Shown here: one piece after another, positions 23,928 to 33,707 of the stretch
Layout of the letters: every line of letters starts with the position of its first letter
How positions within the stretch are numbered: the first letter of the stretch is position 1
Assembly (NCBI RefSeq): GCF_017939705.1
Contig: NZ_JAGKSQ010000005.1
Span: 1-64,000 of the forward strand
Direction: 5' to 3'
DNA length: 64,000 nt
Origin: Halalkalibacter suaedae
GTDB taxonomy: Bacteria; Bacillota; Bacilli; Bacillales; Bacillaceae_D
The notes under the pieces: model-generated
What the model was told of the DNA's origin: nothing
Seen by the model: only the letters and a program-made list of their open reading frames with translations
Database searches by the model: none
Translations under genes and position numbers: made by a program

Positions 23928-24800
23928 TTACTCTTCGTTCACTACAGTAATATTAATTTTTTGGTGTGGAATATCAAGTGGAAATTCGACTTCCGTTTCG
24001 CCAATGAATAAATTAACATTTGTTGATGCACCGAAGTTTAGAAGAATTTCTTCTTCACTAGAGAAGTCGAGTGTCGTGTTCTCTCCTTTATTTGAAAGAT
24101 ATAGCGTTTTGCCTAGAGCATTCTTCACATCGATGTAAGAAGTACCTGAAACCTCAATTCTGATCGCCTCAAGAGTTCCGCCTACTAATTCATAATAGGA
24201 AACATTGCCTTGGCTTTCAATAAAATTCAACGAAATCGAATCAGGTTCCGGTTCTGGTTCAACATCCGCTTGCTCGTCTTCATCAGCTACAGGTTCCTCT
24301 TCTTCATCAGCTACAGGTTCCTCTTCTTCTGGAAGTGTTTCACTAAATTCACCTTCAACATTCTCACTCGTATCAGGTTGCTCAACAACTTCTGGATCTA
24401 TGTTCCCTTGATTAAATAGGTAAATCACTATAACAATAATTGCTATAAAAACGATCGCTAGCAATGTCGAGACGAACGGACTCCCCTTTGGACGTTTTCT
24501 CGGAGCTTTTGGTGCTACCCTTGCTCTTTCTGTCCTAGAAGGTAATTGAACTGACTCTCGTTGAGGATTAGGTAATTCACCACGAAATTGGTCAAAGAGC
24601 GGCTCAGGATCCAAACCGATTGCCTCAGCATATGTCTTAATAAATGCCCTTGCGTAGAAAAGACCTGGTAAACTGTCAAAACGACCTTCTTCAATCGCTA
24701 TTAAGTATCTTTTTTGAATTTTCGTAGTTTGCTGTAAATCATCTAACGAAATATCTTTTTGCTCACGTGCTTCTTTTAAATGCTGACCTAATTCTGACAA
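23928..24800 (-). CDS. rodZ: RodZ-like cytoskeletal/cell-shape protein (YmfM)
   Basis: RodZ is a bitopic membrane protein that links MreB filaments to cell-wall synthesis. This 290-residue protein has an N-terminal Xre-type HTH_25 domain (about 1-70), a basic stretch, one transmembrane helix (about 115-140), a highly acidic Glu/Pro linker (about 150-190) and a C-terminal DUF4115 beta domain. The TTG at 24800 (MSELGQHLKEARE...) was chosen over a GTG three codons upstream because AGGTG lies six bases before it and the resulting N-terminus matches other Bacillus RodZ. The linker contains a perfect tandem DNA repeat. It lies 17 bp after ymfK and ends at its own terminator. Confidence 0.9.
   Translation of the reverse strand: MSELGQHLKEAREQKDISLDDLQQTTKIQKRYLIAIEEGRFDSLPGLFYARAFIKTYAEAIGLDPEPLFDQFRGELPNPQRESVQLPSRTERARVAPKAPRKRPKGSPFVSTLLAIVFIAIIVIVIYLFNQGNIDPEVVEQPDTSENVEGEFSETLPEEEEPVADEEEEPVADEDEQADVEPEPEPDSISLNFIESQGNVSYYELVGGTLEAIRIEVSGTSYIDVKNALGKTLYLSNKGENTTLDFSSEEEILLNFGASTNVNLFIGETEVEFPLDIPHQKINITVVNEE
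24281..24328. repeat. Perfect 24-bp tandem duplication inside rodZ
   Basis: Two identical 24-bp units (24281-24304, 24305-24328) encode an eight-residue acidic block twice (EEEEPVAD-like) in the extracytoplasmic linker of RodZ. The copies are identical at DNA level, so the duplication is recent and could vary in copy number between strains without breaking the frame. Confidence 0.9.
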
Positions 24801-24817
24801 TGAAAACACCTACCCAC

Positions 24818-25591
24818 TTAACTTATATCGAAAGAGGAAAAACCAGATTCCACAACATCATACGTTATTTCCTCCGAATCATCATTCCGAAGTTCAATTA
24901 TACAATCGAAGTCTTCAAGTTCATATTCTGACTCTCTGACAAAAATATCAGGATGTTCAACTACTTTTACTGCTGGTAGTCTCATGATATCACGAACAAG
25001 CATCCTATGCTTCTCTGTCGATCTCATTGTTGTAACAATCCCATCAATAATAAAAATATGATCTTCACTATATTCATCTTCCGCTAACTGATTTCTAACC
25101 GTTTGCCTTAAAAGTGTTGAAGATATAAATGACCATCTCTTATTTGCACAAACACTAGCTGCAACGATCGATTCCGTTTTACCAACTCGCGGCATTCCCC
25201 GAACACCAACTAAGTAATGACCTTCACGCTTGTAAAGCTCAGCCATGAAATCAACGAGCAGACCTAGCTCATTTCTAACAAACCTGAATGTTTTTTTATC
25301 ATCGGCATCCCGTTCAATATAGCGACCATGTCTAATTGCCAACCGATCACGTAGTCTTGGTTCTCGAATCTTAGTTAATGTTATATCTTCCATCGTATGT
25401 AATATTGCTTGAAAGCGCAGTACTTGATCATCATGGGTGCTTCGAATAAGCATGCCACGTCTCATGTTTTCAACACCATTAATTGTAACAATATTAATAG
25501 CTAACATACCAAGTAAAGAGGAAATATCACCAAGCAAACCCGGTCTATTTTTATGTATTTGATATTCAATATACCATTCTTTTACTGTCAT
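24818..25591 (-). CDS. ymfK: YmfK family protein (DUF3388), ACT-like domain plus P-loop
   Basis: This 257-residue protein is conserved in this position in Bacilli and its function is unknown. The N-terminus (about 5-80) resembles an ACT regulatory domain (RPGLLGDISSLLGMLAINIVTING). The central part has a P-loop-like GMPRVGKTE (about 130-138) and a hydrophobic HIFIIDGIV strand that could serve as Walker B. The C-terminus is acidic. It is followed closely by rodZ. The ACT-ATPase combination suggests ligand-controlled nucleotide binding, but this is inference. Confidence 0.85.
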   Translation of the reverse strand: MTVKEWYIEYQIHKNRPGLLGDISSLLGMLAINIVTINGVENMRRGMLIRSTHDDQVLRFQAILHTMEDITLTKIREPRLRDRLAIRHGRYIERDADDKKTFRFVRNELGLLVDFMAELYKREGHYLVGVRGMPRVGKTESIVAASVCANKRWSFISSTLLRQTVRNQLAEDEYSEDHIFIIDGIVTTMRSTEKHRMLVRDIMRLPAVKVVEHPDIFVRESEYELEDFDCIIELRNDDSEEITYDVVESGFSSFDIS

Positions 25592-25708
25592 CTATCTCAT
25601 CCTTTACTTGAAATGGTAACACTTCACTCTCATGATAATGGATTTTCATGACAATTGAAAGAACTTTGTCGGATTTCTAAGCATATATCTAAATCTTATC
25701 TTGCTTTG

Positions 25709-25737
25709 CAGAAAAAACGCCGCAAGAGCGGCGTTTT
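25709..25737 (-). terminator. Intrinsic terminator after ymfJ
   Basis: AAAACGCCGC (25714-25723) pairs with GCGGCGTTTT (25728-25737) around a 4-base loop, with TTTTTTC following on the minus strand. It begins 12 bp after the ymfJ stop and ends the spoIIIE-ymfJ unit. Confidence 0.93.
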
Positions 25738-25748
25738 GTTTCTACTAT

Positions 25749-26000
25749 TTAGCCTTCGTTCTTAACAAGTTTCACCATCATATTAGCAATAGCATGCTGT
25801 TCTTGTTCATCAGCAACACGCCATAACTCTGCTAAGACACGTTCTTGCTCGTTTTTAGGCTCAACTTGTTGCGCCAAATATTCACCAACTTGATAAGCAA
25901 CATCAGAGACAACATTTTGATCCATTCCTTCACTTTGTGCTTGATTTAAACGATCACCCAAGAAATCTTTCCATTGATCCCAATTGTCGAGTACAGACAT
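25749..26000 (-). CDS. ymfJ: YmfJ family protein (DUF3243)
   Basis: This small acidic, helical protein of 83 residues (MSVLDNWDQWKDFLGDRLNQA...) belongs to the DUF3243 family, found in this position in Bacilli. Its function is unknown. The ATG at 26000 has AGGAGGGG five bases upstream. The ORF is open for 39 more codons, but these overlap the 3' end of ymfI and show no family similarity. Confidence 0.9.
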   Translation of the reverse strand: MSVLDNWDQWKDFLGDRLNQAQSEGMDQNVVSDVAYQVGEYLAQQVEPKNEQERVLAELWRVADEQEQHAIANMMVKLVKNEG

Positions 26001-26076
26001 GAAAACCCCTCCTTGATTTTGTACTTCGATCTTATTTTTCGTTTTTTCAATCAAAATATGCATCGAACTATAATTT

Positions 26077-26805
26077 TTAACAATACCAAGCACCGTTAAT
26101 CGACAAAATTTGTCCATTTATGTATGATGCACGATCTGATTGAAGAAAGGAGACCAATTGACTGACCTCTTCTGGTTTCCCTAATCTATTTGCAGGTATT
26201 TCCGTTTTCAACTCATCAAGAATGTCATCCGTTTGTTGTCTGAGCATCTCTGTTTCGATTGCTCCTGGAGCGACGCCATTAACTTGGATATTGCTCGGTG
26301 CAATCTCTTTAGCCAATGCTTTCACAAAGCCATTTAGGCCCGCTTTAGCTGTTGAGTATAACACTTCACAAGAAGCACCCGTTACCCCCCAAATCGACGA
26401 GATCACAATTATTTTTCCTTGTTTTTGACTAAGCATTCCAGGTAGAAGGGTGCGCGTTATTTTCATTGGATTCATCAAATGGATATTCATCATTTCTTCA
26501 AGTTCCATATTTGTCATATCTGTAAATAATCCAAAATGACTTGTACCCGCATTATGTATAATTGTATTAAAAGGTAATTGCTCCGGTATACAGGCCAATA
26601 ATTCTTGATCACCATTGTCAGCAAGAAGATTCGCTTTAACGAGATACACAACAGCCCCCAGTTCCTCACACTCTCTTTTAATCTTTTGTATTTGCTGTTC
26701 ACCTTGATAATAATGTAAAAAAAGAGAGCAGCCTGGAGAAGCCAGCTCTGTTGCTATCGCTGAACCAATTCCTCCGGATGCCCCTGTAATTAAAATATTT
26801 TTCAT
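26077..26805 (-). CDS. ymfI: SDR-family EF-P 5-aminopentanone reductase (YmfI)
   Basis: This 242-residue short-chain dehydrogenase has the NAD(P)-binding TGASGGIG (7-14), the NAG motif and the catalytic Ser and Tyr-x-x-x-Lys (YSTAK). In B. subtilis, YmfI reduces the 5-aminopentanone group on elongation factor P to 5-aminopentanol, the last step of EF-P maturation; the older annotation is 3-oxoacyl-ACP reductase. The orthologous position directly after ymfH supports the specific assignment. The gene starts one base after the ymfH stop. Confidence 0.88.
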   Translation of the reverse strand: MKNILITGASGGIGSAIATELASPGCSLFLHYYQGEQQIQKIKRECEELGAVVYLVKANLLADNGDQELLACIPEQLPFNTIIHNAGTSHFGLFTDMTNMELEEMMNIHLMNPMKITRTLLPGMLSQKQGKIIVISSIWGVTGASCEVLYSTAKAGLNGFVKALAKEIAPSNIQVNGVAPGAIETEMLRQQTDDILDELKTEIPANRLGKPEEVSQLVSFLQSDRASYINGQILSINGAWYC

Positions 26806-28101
26806 CTATTCCTTATACCCCTCTGGCTTCACTTGAAAGACGGTAAAGCGTTGAAATTGAAAATGATCTTCTAAAATTTCAGTTAGATCAGCTGTAGCAA
26901 TACTTTCTAACATCGGTACAACTTCGAATAGGTTCATATCATTAAACTGGTATCTAGTGAATTGATTGGCAATATATTCAGGCGAATTTAGTGATCTCAT
27001 AAAAGAACCAATTTTCTTTTTTATTGCTCTGTTTACCGACTCTTCATCAAGAGGCTGGTTTTTAAACTCTTCAATCATTTCTTTTATACGTGCAGCAAAT
27101 TTATCTGGATATTTTGTATCTCCACCTAAAATGGTAAAACCAAAGCCTTCTTCCGCTGAATGGTCAAACGAAAAGGAATCGTCTATTAATCCTTCTTCAA
27201 ACAGTGTCTGGTAATTTAAAGAACTCTGACCAAACATCAAATCGAGCAAAATCGCTACCGATAATTCTCTTTTTAACAAGTCATTCCCTTGACGATTCGC
27301 ATCTTTTTCTTTGAAGCCGACCATACATTTCGGTGTTTGAACAGACATCGTGAGTATGTCCTTTGCTTTTGCCACTTCGTCAGATTCCGATTCAAAGAAA
27401 CGTTCAATTGGTTCGGGTTGAGCAAATTCTTTCTTACTTTGGTTTTCCTTTACTTGATTAATGATTTCTTCTGGATTGACTGGCCCAACAACGAAAAGCA
27501 CCATGTTGTTCGGGTGATAAAAGGTTTCATAACATGTATATAATAAATCCTTCGTTATCGTAGAGATCGATTCAATCGTTCCGGCGATATCAATTTTAAC
27601 CGGGTGCGTCTGAAACATATTCGCAATTAATCCAAAATAAGCACGCCAGTCAGGGTTATCGTCGTACATAGTAATTTCTTGATTAATAATCCCTTTTTCC
27701 TTTTCAACAGATTCCTCTGTAAAATAGGGATGTTGGACAAAATCGATCAGTGTCTCTAGATTTTTCTCTACGTTTGATGTACTTGAAAATAAATAAGCCG
27801 TTCGTGTAAAGCTCGTAAATGCATTAGCAGAAGCCCCTTGCTTACTGAAATCCTGAAACACATCTCCTTCTTCATCTTCAAACATTTTATGTTCTAGAAA
27901 GTGAGCGATCCCATCAGGAACTTTGACCGCTTCTTTTTGACCTAGTGGTGTAAAGTGCTGATCAACGGAACCATACTTTGTAGTAAATGTCGCATACGTT
28001 TTGTTAAACTCCGCTTTTGGGAGAACGTAGACATTTAAACCATTGTTAAGCTTTTCATGATAAAGTGTTTCTTCTACTTGGGAGAATTGAACTGGTTTCA
28101 T
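26806..28101 (-). CDS. ymfH: M16 family zinc metallopeptidase YmfH (catalytic-type subunit)
   Basis: The 431-residue pitrilysin-family protein has the inverted zinc motif HFLEH (67-71) and the downstream glutamate in EKGIINQEI, so it should bind zinc. Two M16 domains (about 15-200 and 210-420) form the usual half-clam. It overlaps its partner ymfF by 4 bp (ATGA). Together they probably form a heterodimer in which YmfH supplies the metal site. The substrate is unknown; related M16 pairs process peptides. Confidence 0.93.
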   Translation of the reverse strand: MKPVQFSQVEETLYHEKLNNGLNVYVLPKAEFNKTYATFTTKYGSVDQHFTPLGQKEAVKVPDGIAHFLEHKMFEDEEGDVFQDFSKQGASANAFTSFTRTAYLFSSTSNVEKNLETLIDFVQHPYFTEESVEKEKGIINQEITMYDDNPDWRAYFGLIANMFQTHPVKIDIAGTIESISTITKDLLYTCYETFYHPNNMVLFVVGPVNPEEIINQVKENQSKKEFAQPEPIERFFESESDEVAKAKDILTMSVQTPKCMVGFKEKDANRQGNDLLKRELSVAILLDLMFGQSSLNYQTLFEEGLIDDSFSFDHSAEEGFGFTILGGDTKYPDKFAARIKEMIEEFKNQPLDEESVNRAIKKKIGSFMRSLNSPEYIANQFTRYQFNDMNLFEVVPMLESIATADLTEILEDHFQFQRFTVFQVKPEGYKE

Positions 28102-29378
28102 TTGTTCTCCTCCTTCCCTGTAAGAAAGTAAATGGTGTCTAGCTTAATTTTCTTTGCAGCTTGAACGACATCTTCTTTCGAAACCGAGTCAACTAGTTTG
28201 ATCCAATCTGAAAGAGTTCGATTCTTGCCACTCACTACTTGATGATATGAAAGCTCTACAAGACCTCTTGCAACATCTGATGTTTCTAAAATTTGATTTT
28301 TAATCATTGCCTTTGTCTGTTCGACTTCCGCTTCAGTGAAATCCCCTTGCTTCATCGCATCTAATTGTTCTTTGATAATTTCAACTGCTCGGTCATACTT
28401 AGAGAACTCAATCCCTGACATAACCATCATGATTCCTTTATGACTCTCAAGTCTTGAAGCAGCATAATAGGCAAGACTTTCCTTTTCACGGACATTGATA
28501 AACAATTTAGAATGTGAAAAACCGCCAAATAACCCGTTACAAATCTGCATCGCTACATAATCATCGTCACCATACGCAGTGTACGTACGGAAGCCCATAT
28601 GTAGTTTTCCCTGCTTCACATCTTGTTCCTCATGAACAATTTTAACTTCTTTAATATCAGGGCTGACAGGCTTTGTGCTTTGGCTTGCTGATGTCTCCCC
28701 TATTGTAAATGCTTCCTTGACCATTGTAACGGCCTTTGCTTCATCAATGGCTCCGACAATGTACAAATCAAATGCATTTGTTTGCAGCCAAGTTTTGTAA
28801 TAGTCGTGGAGATTGGTTGGAGTAATTTTCTCAACCTCTTCGACCGTACCAAATGCTGTTAGGGCAAATGGTTCTCCTTTACACATTTCTTCAGTTACCC
28901 TTACGTTTGCATACCGCATTTTATCATCATAAACAGATTGAATTCTTTGGATTAATGATCGTTTTTCATTTTCGACAACCGTTTCAGAAAACGAATCATC
29001 TTTAACAAATGGATTTAATAGCACTTCAGCCAATAGCTTCAATCCTTGTTCAAAAAGTGGAGTCGGGTCCGATAAGAATCGCTCATTTGCAACATCCATA
29101 CTAAAAGTTATGACATGTTCTTCACCTTTTTTTTGAACATCTGTTGATAACGTTGCCCCGTACATCTCGTCCAAACGTTCTCTAATTTCTTTTCTGGACG
29201 GACTAGTCATTGTTCCATTTTGAAGGACATGCGGAAGTAGTGCCCTTTTCGCAACAGTTTCTGCTTCAAGTGGAGCTCTCACCATTAGGATTAACGTATT
29301 TGTTTTATATTTATCAGTCTTCATCGTATGAATAGTTAATCCGTTATGCTGTTCGATTTGTTCAGATAGTTGTTTCAA
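28098..29378 (-). CDS. ymfF: M16 family peptidase-like protein YmfF (non-catalytic partner)
   Basis: This 426-residue M16-fold protein lacks the zinc motif: where HxxEH is expected it has HVLQN (50-54), so it is probably not catalytic on its own. It is translationally coupled to ymfH, which has the intact motif, suggesting a heterodimer like other M16B alpha/beta pairs. It begins 32 bp after the GntR-family gene ymfC, in the same unit as spoIIIE. Confidence 0.92.
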   Translation of the reverse strand: MKQLSEQIEQHNGLTIHTMKTDKYKTNTLILMVRAPLEAETVAKRALLPHVLQNGTMTSPSRKEIRERLDEMYGATLSTDVQKKGEEHVITFSMDVANERFLSDPTPLFEQGLKLLAEVLLNPFVKDDSFSETVVENEKRSLIQRIQSVYDDKMRYANVRVTEEMCKGEPFALTAFGTVEEVEKITPTNLHDYYKTWLQTNAFDLYIVGAIDEAKAVTMVKEAFTIGETSASQSTKPVSPDIKEVKIVHEEQDVKQGKLHMGFRTYTAYGDDDYVAMQICNGLFGGFSHSKLFINVREKESLAYYAASRLESHKGIMMVMSGIEFSKYDRAVEIIKEQLDAMKQGDFTEAEVEQTKAMIKNQILETSDVARGLVELSYHQVVSGKNRTLSDWIKLVDSVSKEDVVQAAKKIKLDTIYFLTGKEENK

Positions 29379-29410
29379 ATAATCATCTCCTTTATACCAT
29401 CAGGCTTAGG

Positions 29411-30136
29411 TTATGCTTTCACTCTTCTTCTTACTACGTGAAATTTAAATTTATCTGCTCGAAAATAATTTAATGAATACAGTAGAGGAGTTTCGTGTTG
29501 GTCATAATGCATTTGTTTTAACAAAAGCAATGAAGTCTCTGGGTCACATTCTAAAATTTCAGAAATCTTCTCGTCATAGCCTACAGGTTCTATATACGTA
29601 ACGGCATATGTAATTGTCCGACCAATTTCTTCTAAAAATCGAAAAATTGATTTAGTTTCGTGAATAGAATGATTCACAAATAATTCGTTAGGGATTCGAT
29701 CTAGACAGTAAACAACTGGTGCATCATCAGCTGTTCTTACTCTTTCGATCTCCATCACTTCTGTTAAATCATCCTTATTAAATTTCCGCTTATCTTCTTC
29801 AGTAGCATCCTGTACTGAAGAAGATAAGAAAATTGTACCTGGCTTCATATTCGCCTTTACGATCATATCGGTTACACTTTGCATTTCTTCAATACCCGCC
29901 GAAAATAATGGTTTCGAATGAACAAATGTTCCAACTCCATGCCTTCGAATCACAACACCATCTTCTTCTAGTAATCGTAAAGCCTCTCGTAACGTCGCTC
30001 GACTTACTCCTAATATTTTTGACAATTCAAACTCTGAAGGGAGCTTTTGGCCCTCTTCATACACTTTTTTGTCAATATCCTCCTTCATTCTATCAATGAC
30101 TTGCAGGTACAACGGTCTTTGATCAGCCTTAATCAT
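29411..30136 (-). CDS. ymfC: GntR-family transcriptional regulator (HutC/UTRA subfamily), YmfC
   Basis: The 241-residue protein has an N-terminal winged-helix DNA-binding domain (about 5-72; [30 protein letters not shown]) and a C-terminal UTRA ligand-binding domain (about 95-235). The ligand and targets are unknown. The ATG at 30136 ([12 protein letters not shown]) has GGGG six bases upstream and gives the same length as B. subtilis YmfC; the ORF extends eight codons further. It lies 24 bp after spoIIIE. Confidence 0.92.
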   Translation of the reverse strand: MIKADQRPLYLQVIDRMKEDIDKKVYEEGQKLPSEFELSKILGVSRATLREALRLLEEDGVVIRRHGVGTFVHSKPLFSAGIEEMQSVTDMIVKANMKPGTIFLSSSVQDATEEDKRKFNKDDLTEVMEIERVRTADDAPVVYCLDRIPNELFVNHSIHETKSIFRFLEEIGRTITYAVTYIEPVGYDEKISEILECDPETSLLLLKQMHYDQHETPLLYSLNYFRADKFKFHVVRRRVKA

Positions 30137-30160
30137 GAACAACCCCACTCCTTCTCCCAC

Positions 30161-32518
30161 TTACGATAATGACGCCTCATCTTCTTTTGGTTTAGAGATA
30201 AGTACTTCTCTAGGTTTACTTCCTTCATATGGACCAACAATGCCTCTAACTTCCATTTCATCAATTAGTCTTGCAGCACGAGTATAACCAATTCTAAAAC
30301 GCCTTTGTAGCATTGATACAGAAGCCGTATTCATCTCAAGAATAAGCTCAACGGCGGAATCATAAAGTTCATCTTCTGCTTTCTCAGTAACCGTTGGCTC
30401 CTCTGTTGGTGTCATTTCTTCCTGATACTGTGCCTTCTGTTGCGAAATGACAAATTCAACGACATCCTCCACTTCTTGATCGGAAAGATAGGCACCTTGA
30501 ATTCTTGTCGGCTTGTTCGCTCCAACAGGCATGTATAACATATCACCACGCCCTAAGAGTTTTTCGGCTCCACCAGAATCGAGAATGGTTCGAGAATCAA
30601 TCTGAGAAGAGACACCAAAAGCAATGCGCGAAGGAATATTCGCCTTAATTACACCTGTTATAACATCTACTGAAGGACGCTGTGTTGCGATAATCATATG
30701 AATACCAGCAGCCCTTGCCATTTGTGCAAGCCTTGCGATCGAATCTTCAACATCGCCTGATGCGACCATCATCAAGTCTGCCAGCTCATCAACAATAACG
30801 ATAATATAAGGTAATGTTGGCTGCTTAGCGTCCCCCTCTTCATTTTGGCGATTTACAAGTTCATTATACCCCTCGATATTTCTTGTACCACTATGTGAAA
30901 ACAGATCATAACGCCGTTCCATTTCGGCCACGACCTTTTTTAATGCTTGCGATGCTTTTTTCGGTTCTGTTACAACAGGGGTTAGTAAATGCGGGATTCC
31001 ATTATAAACATTTAACTCAACCATTTTCGGATCGATCATCATCAATTTAACTTCATGGGGCTTAGCCTTTAAAAGAATACTTACAATAATGCCATTGATA
31101 CAAACACTTTTCCCACTCCCTGTTGCCCCAGCAACGAGTAGATGTGGCATTTTATTTAAATGTGCGAGCACCGGTTCACCTGAAATATCACGACCTAATC
31201 CAGCTGCGAGTACATTTTTTTCATCCTTTGATTGAGGTGAATCAAGTACTTCACGCAGCGTAACAATCGCAACCTCATGGTTTGGCACCTCGATTCCAAT
31301 TGCTGATTTACCGGGAATTGGAGCTTCCATTCTAATATCTTTAGCTGCTAGAGCTAGAGCTAAATCATCAGCCAAATTGACGATCTTACTTACCTTGACC
31401 CCCACACTTGGATTCACTTCGTACTTAGTGACTGCTGGACCAAGATGAACTTTAGAGACTCTTGCTTTCACACCGAAGCTTTCTAGTGTTTGTTCTAATT
31501 TTTTTGCATTGGCAGTTAATAACTTTTTTTCATTTAACTGACTTGGGTTATTAGGTAGTTTAAGAAGCTCTAAATCTGGCAACTTATATGATTTGTTTGT
31601 TTCGGCAGCCGTTACGAGCGGCTCTGTTATATCAATTTCAATTGTTTCTTCTTGACTTTCTTCTTCCTTAGATTCTGCAACCTTTTTTGAAGCTTCTTTT
31701 TTCGCTTCCTGTTTGTATGCTTTTTGAGTGAAGTCTACGATCTCAGGCTCTAATAACTCTAGCTGCTCTTCCATTTTGTTTGGACTGTCCTCGAATTTCT
31801 CTTGCAAATTCCGATCATCAGACTTCTCTTTCATAGCTTTCTTCTCTTTATAGGCTTTCTTTTCTTCTTTTAAACGCTCTTTTGTTCTTTCACGTAGTTG
31901 CTTAAATTCAGTTCCTAAGCTACTAAATGTATCAAAAACGAATGTATATGCTTTTCTAAAAATCTTACTTAACAATTCGGATAGTGATTTACCAGTTAAT
32001 AAAATGACTCCGATTAGCAGGAGAATAAAACCAACGAAATATGTGCCTTCTTCAGCAAATAAAAAATGGCTGACAGCAAAGGCAAAAGCTCCAATCATTC
32101 CTCCACCTAAATCTTCAATAGGGGCTTGTCCTCTCATCTCCATCCAAAACAAACGCCAGGTATTTCTAATCACCGATTGATCTTCAAATCCATCTCTGCC
32201 ACTTAATTGATGGAATAGACTGATGTGTGCAAGTAACCCCATTGCTAAAATAATGACGTAGACTCCTGCCATTTTCCTAGACCAATAGGTCGGTTTTTTA
32301 CGCTTGATCATTATATATAATGCCGTAACTAAAAGCCCAATTGCGAGAACGATAAACCATTCACCTAGAAAAAAACGAAACAGTCTGACAAACGTTTCAC
32401 CAACGCTACCTAATCGTGCTAATGTGACGAAGGCAATAACTAGTAAGCCGAGACCGATGAGTTCATATGTAAGTTGAGATTTCCACTCGGTTTTTCTTTT
32501 TTTCTTTCGCCTTGCCAT
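30161..32518 (-). CDS. spoIIIE: DNA translocase SpoIIIE (FtsK/SpoIIIE family)
   Basis: SpoIIIE pumps the chromosome into the forespore through the septum. The 785-residue protein (B. subtilis 787) has a basic N-terminus, four transmembrane segments (about 20-180), a charged linker (about 190-300), and a RecA-like motor with Walker A GATGSGKS (464-471) and [11 protein letters not shown]. It ends in a gamma winged-helix domain (about 715-775; [21 protein letters not shown]) that recognises SRS/KOPS sequences. AGGGTG precedes the ATG. It heads a unit with ymfC-ymfF-ymfH-ymfI-ymfJ and has an extended -10 promoter at 32607-32615, with a hairpin between promoter and start. Confidence 0.96.
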   Translation of the reverse strand: MARRKKKRKTEWKSQLTYELIGLGLLVIAFVTLARLGSVGETFVRLFRFFLGEWFIVLAIGLLVTALYIMIKRKKPTYWSRKMAGVYVIILAMGLLAHISLFHQLSGRDGFEDQSVIRNTWRLFWMEMRGQAPIEDLGGGMIGAFAFAVSHFLFAEEGTYFVGFILLLIGVILLTGKSLSELLSKIFRKAYTFVFDTFSSLGTEFKQLRERTKERLKEEKKAYKEKKAMKEKSDDRNLQEKFEDSPNKMEEQLELLEPEIVDFTQKAYKQEAKKEASKKVAESKEEESQEETIEIDITEPLVTAAETNKSYKLPDLELLKLPNNPSQLNEKKLLTANAKKLEQTLESFGVKARVSKVHLGPAVTKYEVNPSVGVKVSKIVNLADDLALALAAKDIRMEAPIPGKSAIGIEVPNHEVAIVTLREVLDSPQSKDEKNVLAAGLGRDISGEPVLAHLNKMPHLLVAGATGSGKSVCINGIIVSILLKAKPHEVKLMMIDPKMVELNVYNGIPHLLTPVVTEPKKASQALKKVVAEMERRYDLFSHSGTRNIEGYNELVNRQNEEGDAKQPTLPYIIVIVDELADLMMVASGDVEDSIARLAQMARAAGIHMIIATQRPSVDVITGVIKANIPSRIAFGVSSQIDSRTILDSGGAEKLLGRGDMLYMPVGANKPTRIQGAYLSDQEVEDVVEFVISQQKAQYQEEMTPTEEPTVTEKAEDELYDSAVELILEMNTASVSMLQRRFRIGYTRAARLIDEMEVRGIVGPYEGSKPREVLISKPKEDEASLS

Positions 32519-32561
32519 ACTGCTTTCACCCTTTACTACTAAAAATAGGAACCATACTTAA

Positions 32562-32585
32562 GAAGCAGCCAAAATTGGCTGCTTC
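32562..32585 (-). terminator. Hairpin between ylzJ and spoIIIE (terminator or leader structure)
   Basis: Perfect 11-bp arms (32562-32572 and 32575-32585) form a GC-containing stem. It lies 54 bp after the ylzJ stop, but the minus strand continues TTAAGTATGG, so the U-tract is poor. It is downstream of the putative spoIIIE promoter, so it would be in the spoIIIE leader. Confidence 0.55.
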
Positions 32586-32606
32586 GACCATGCTTGGATG
32601 AAGTTA

Positions 32607-32615
32607 ATTATAGCA
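32607..32615 (-). promoter_or_regulatory. Extended -10 promoter of spoIIIE
   Basis: The minus strand reads TGCTATAAT, with no strong -35. Transcription would start near 32600, about 80 nt before the spoIIIE ATG. Confidence 0.6.
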
Positions 32616-32638
32616 TAAGACAATATACGACTAAACAA

Positions 32639-32860
32639 CTAAAGTTGAGGTGCTGCTTGAATTATTGATCCTGGAGTATATTTGTCATCCAAATAATCCA
32701 TCGCATTACTACTCATTAGTCTGACAATACGATATTGTGTCGAATTAATCTGTTCAACAATAAGATGACCTGCATCACATGAAATAACCTTTTGTGATTG
32801 AAAGGACGAATCATCCTCTGGAAAAATATATTCTTGCGGCATCATCGTATAGAGAATCAT
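32639..32860 (-). CDS. ylzJ: YlzJ-like small protein
   Basis: This 73-residue conserved small protein, beginning [16 protein letters not shown], belongs to the YlzJ family, which is confined to Bacilli and has unknown function. It overlaps the tepA stop by 4 bp (ATGA), with GGAGGAG just upstream inside tepA, and so is translationally coupled to the ClpP-like protease, as in B. subtilis. Confidence 0.92.
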   Translation of the reverse strand: MILYTMMPQEYIFPEDDSSFQSQKVISCDAGHLIVEQINSTQYRIVRLMSSNAMDYLDDKYTPGSIIQAAPQL

Positions 32861-33600
32861 TGGATCACTTCTCCTCCATTATTCGTTTGCTTGTTTTGGT
32901 CGATTAATTCATTTAGCTTCCTAAGGGATTGTCCAATCCCACCAACTTCATTAATTAAGCCATATTCAACAGCATCTGTGCCAACAACATTCGTTCCTAT
33001 ATCCCTCGTAAGGTTACCCTTTGAAAACATCAATTCCTTAAATTTTTCATCTGTAATATTCGAGTGCTTTGTAACAAAATTTATCACGCGTTCCTGCATT
33101 TTGTCTAAGTATTCAAACGTTTGTGGTACCCCAATGACAAGTCCTGTTAATCGCACTGGATGAATGGTCATTGTAGCTGTCTCCGCAATGAGCGAGTAAT
33201 TTGCTGCTACTGCAATTGGAACACCAATCGAATGTCCACCACCTAGAACTAATGTGACTGTTGGTTTGGACATTGATGAAATCATCTCTGAAATGGCAAG
33301 CCCTGCTTCAACATCCCCACCAACTGTATTTAAGACAAGCAAAAGACCTTCAATTTTTGGATTTTGCTCAATCGCAACTAGCTGCGGGATGATATGTTCA
33401 TACTTGGTCGTTTTGTTTTGTGGAGGTAGTTGCATATGTCCTTCAATTTGCCCAACAATTGTCATACAATGAATATTTGAGCCCTCCATGTCAGGAACAT
33501 TCGTTTGACCAAGTTCTTGTATCTTTTCAATGATCCCACTCTTCTGTTCCTTTTGTGGAGTTTCCGGTGCTTGAGGCTGTTCATTTAATCCGTTACCCAT
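32857..33600 (-). CDS. tepA: TepA, ClpP-like serine protease (translocation-enhancing protein)
   Basis: The 247-residue ClpP/crotonase-fold protein has the nucleophile Ser124 in GGGHSIG and a His147 in TMTIHPVR. TepA was linked to secretion of presecretory proteins and spore-protein turnover in B. subtilis. The N-terminal 40 residues are polar and Gln/Pro-rich; there is no signal peptide, so it is cytosolic. GGAGG precedes the ATG. It is separated from the RNase J gene by a terminator and is followed by coupled ylzJ. Confidence 0.93.
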   Translation of the reverse strand: MGNGLNEQPQAPETPQKEQKSGIIEKIQELGQTNVPDMEGSNIHCMTIVGQIEGHMQLPPQNKTTKYEHIIPQLVAIEQNPKIEGLLLVLNTVGGDVEAGLAISEMISSMSKPTVTLVLGGGHSIGVPIAVAANYSLIAETATMTIHPVRLTGLVIGVPQTFEYLDKMQERVINFVTKHSNITDEKFKELMFSKGNLTRDIGTNVVGTDAVEYGLINEVGGIGQSLRKLNELIDQNKQTNNGGEVIQ

Positions 33601-33664
33601 TTCAACCTTCCTCCTTTAATTATATCTACCTTCTAGTATGTGTACGTTTTTCCATTTCATCCAA

Positions 33665-33707
33665 AAAAAAGTTTCAAAAGGTCAATAAGACCTTTTGAAA
33701 CTTTTTT
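33665..33707 (-). terminator. Intrinsic terminator after the RNase J gene
   Basis: Arms 33665-33683 and 33689-33707 are perfect 19-bp complements around AATAA; on the minus strand the stem ends in a run of T's. It starts at the RNase J stop codon. Confidence 0.93.
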
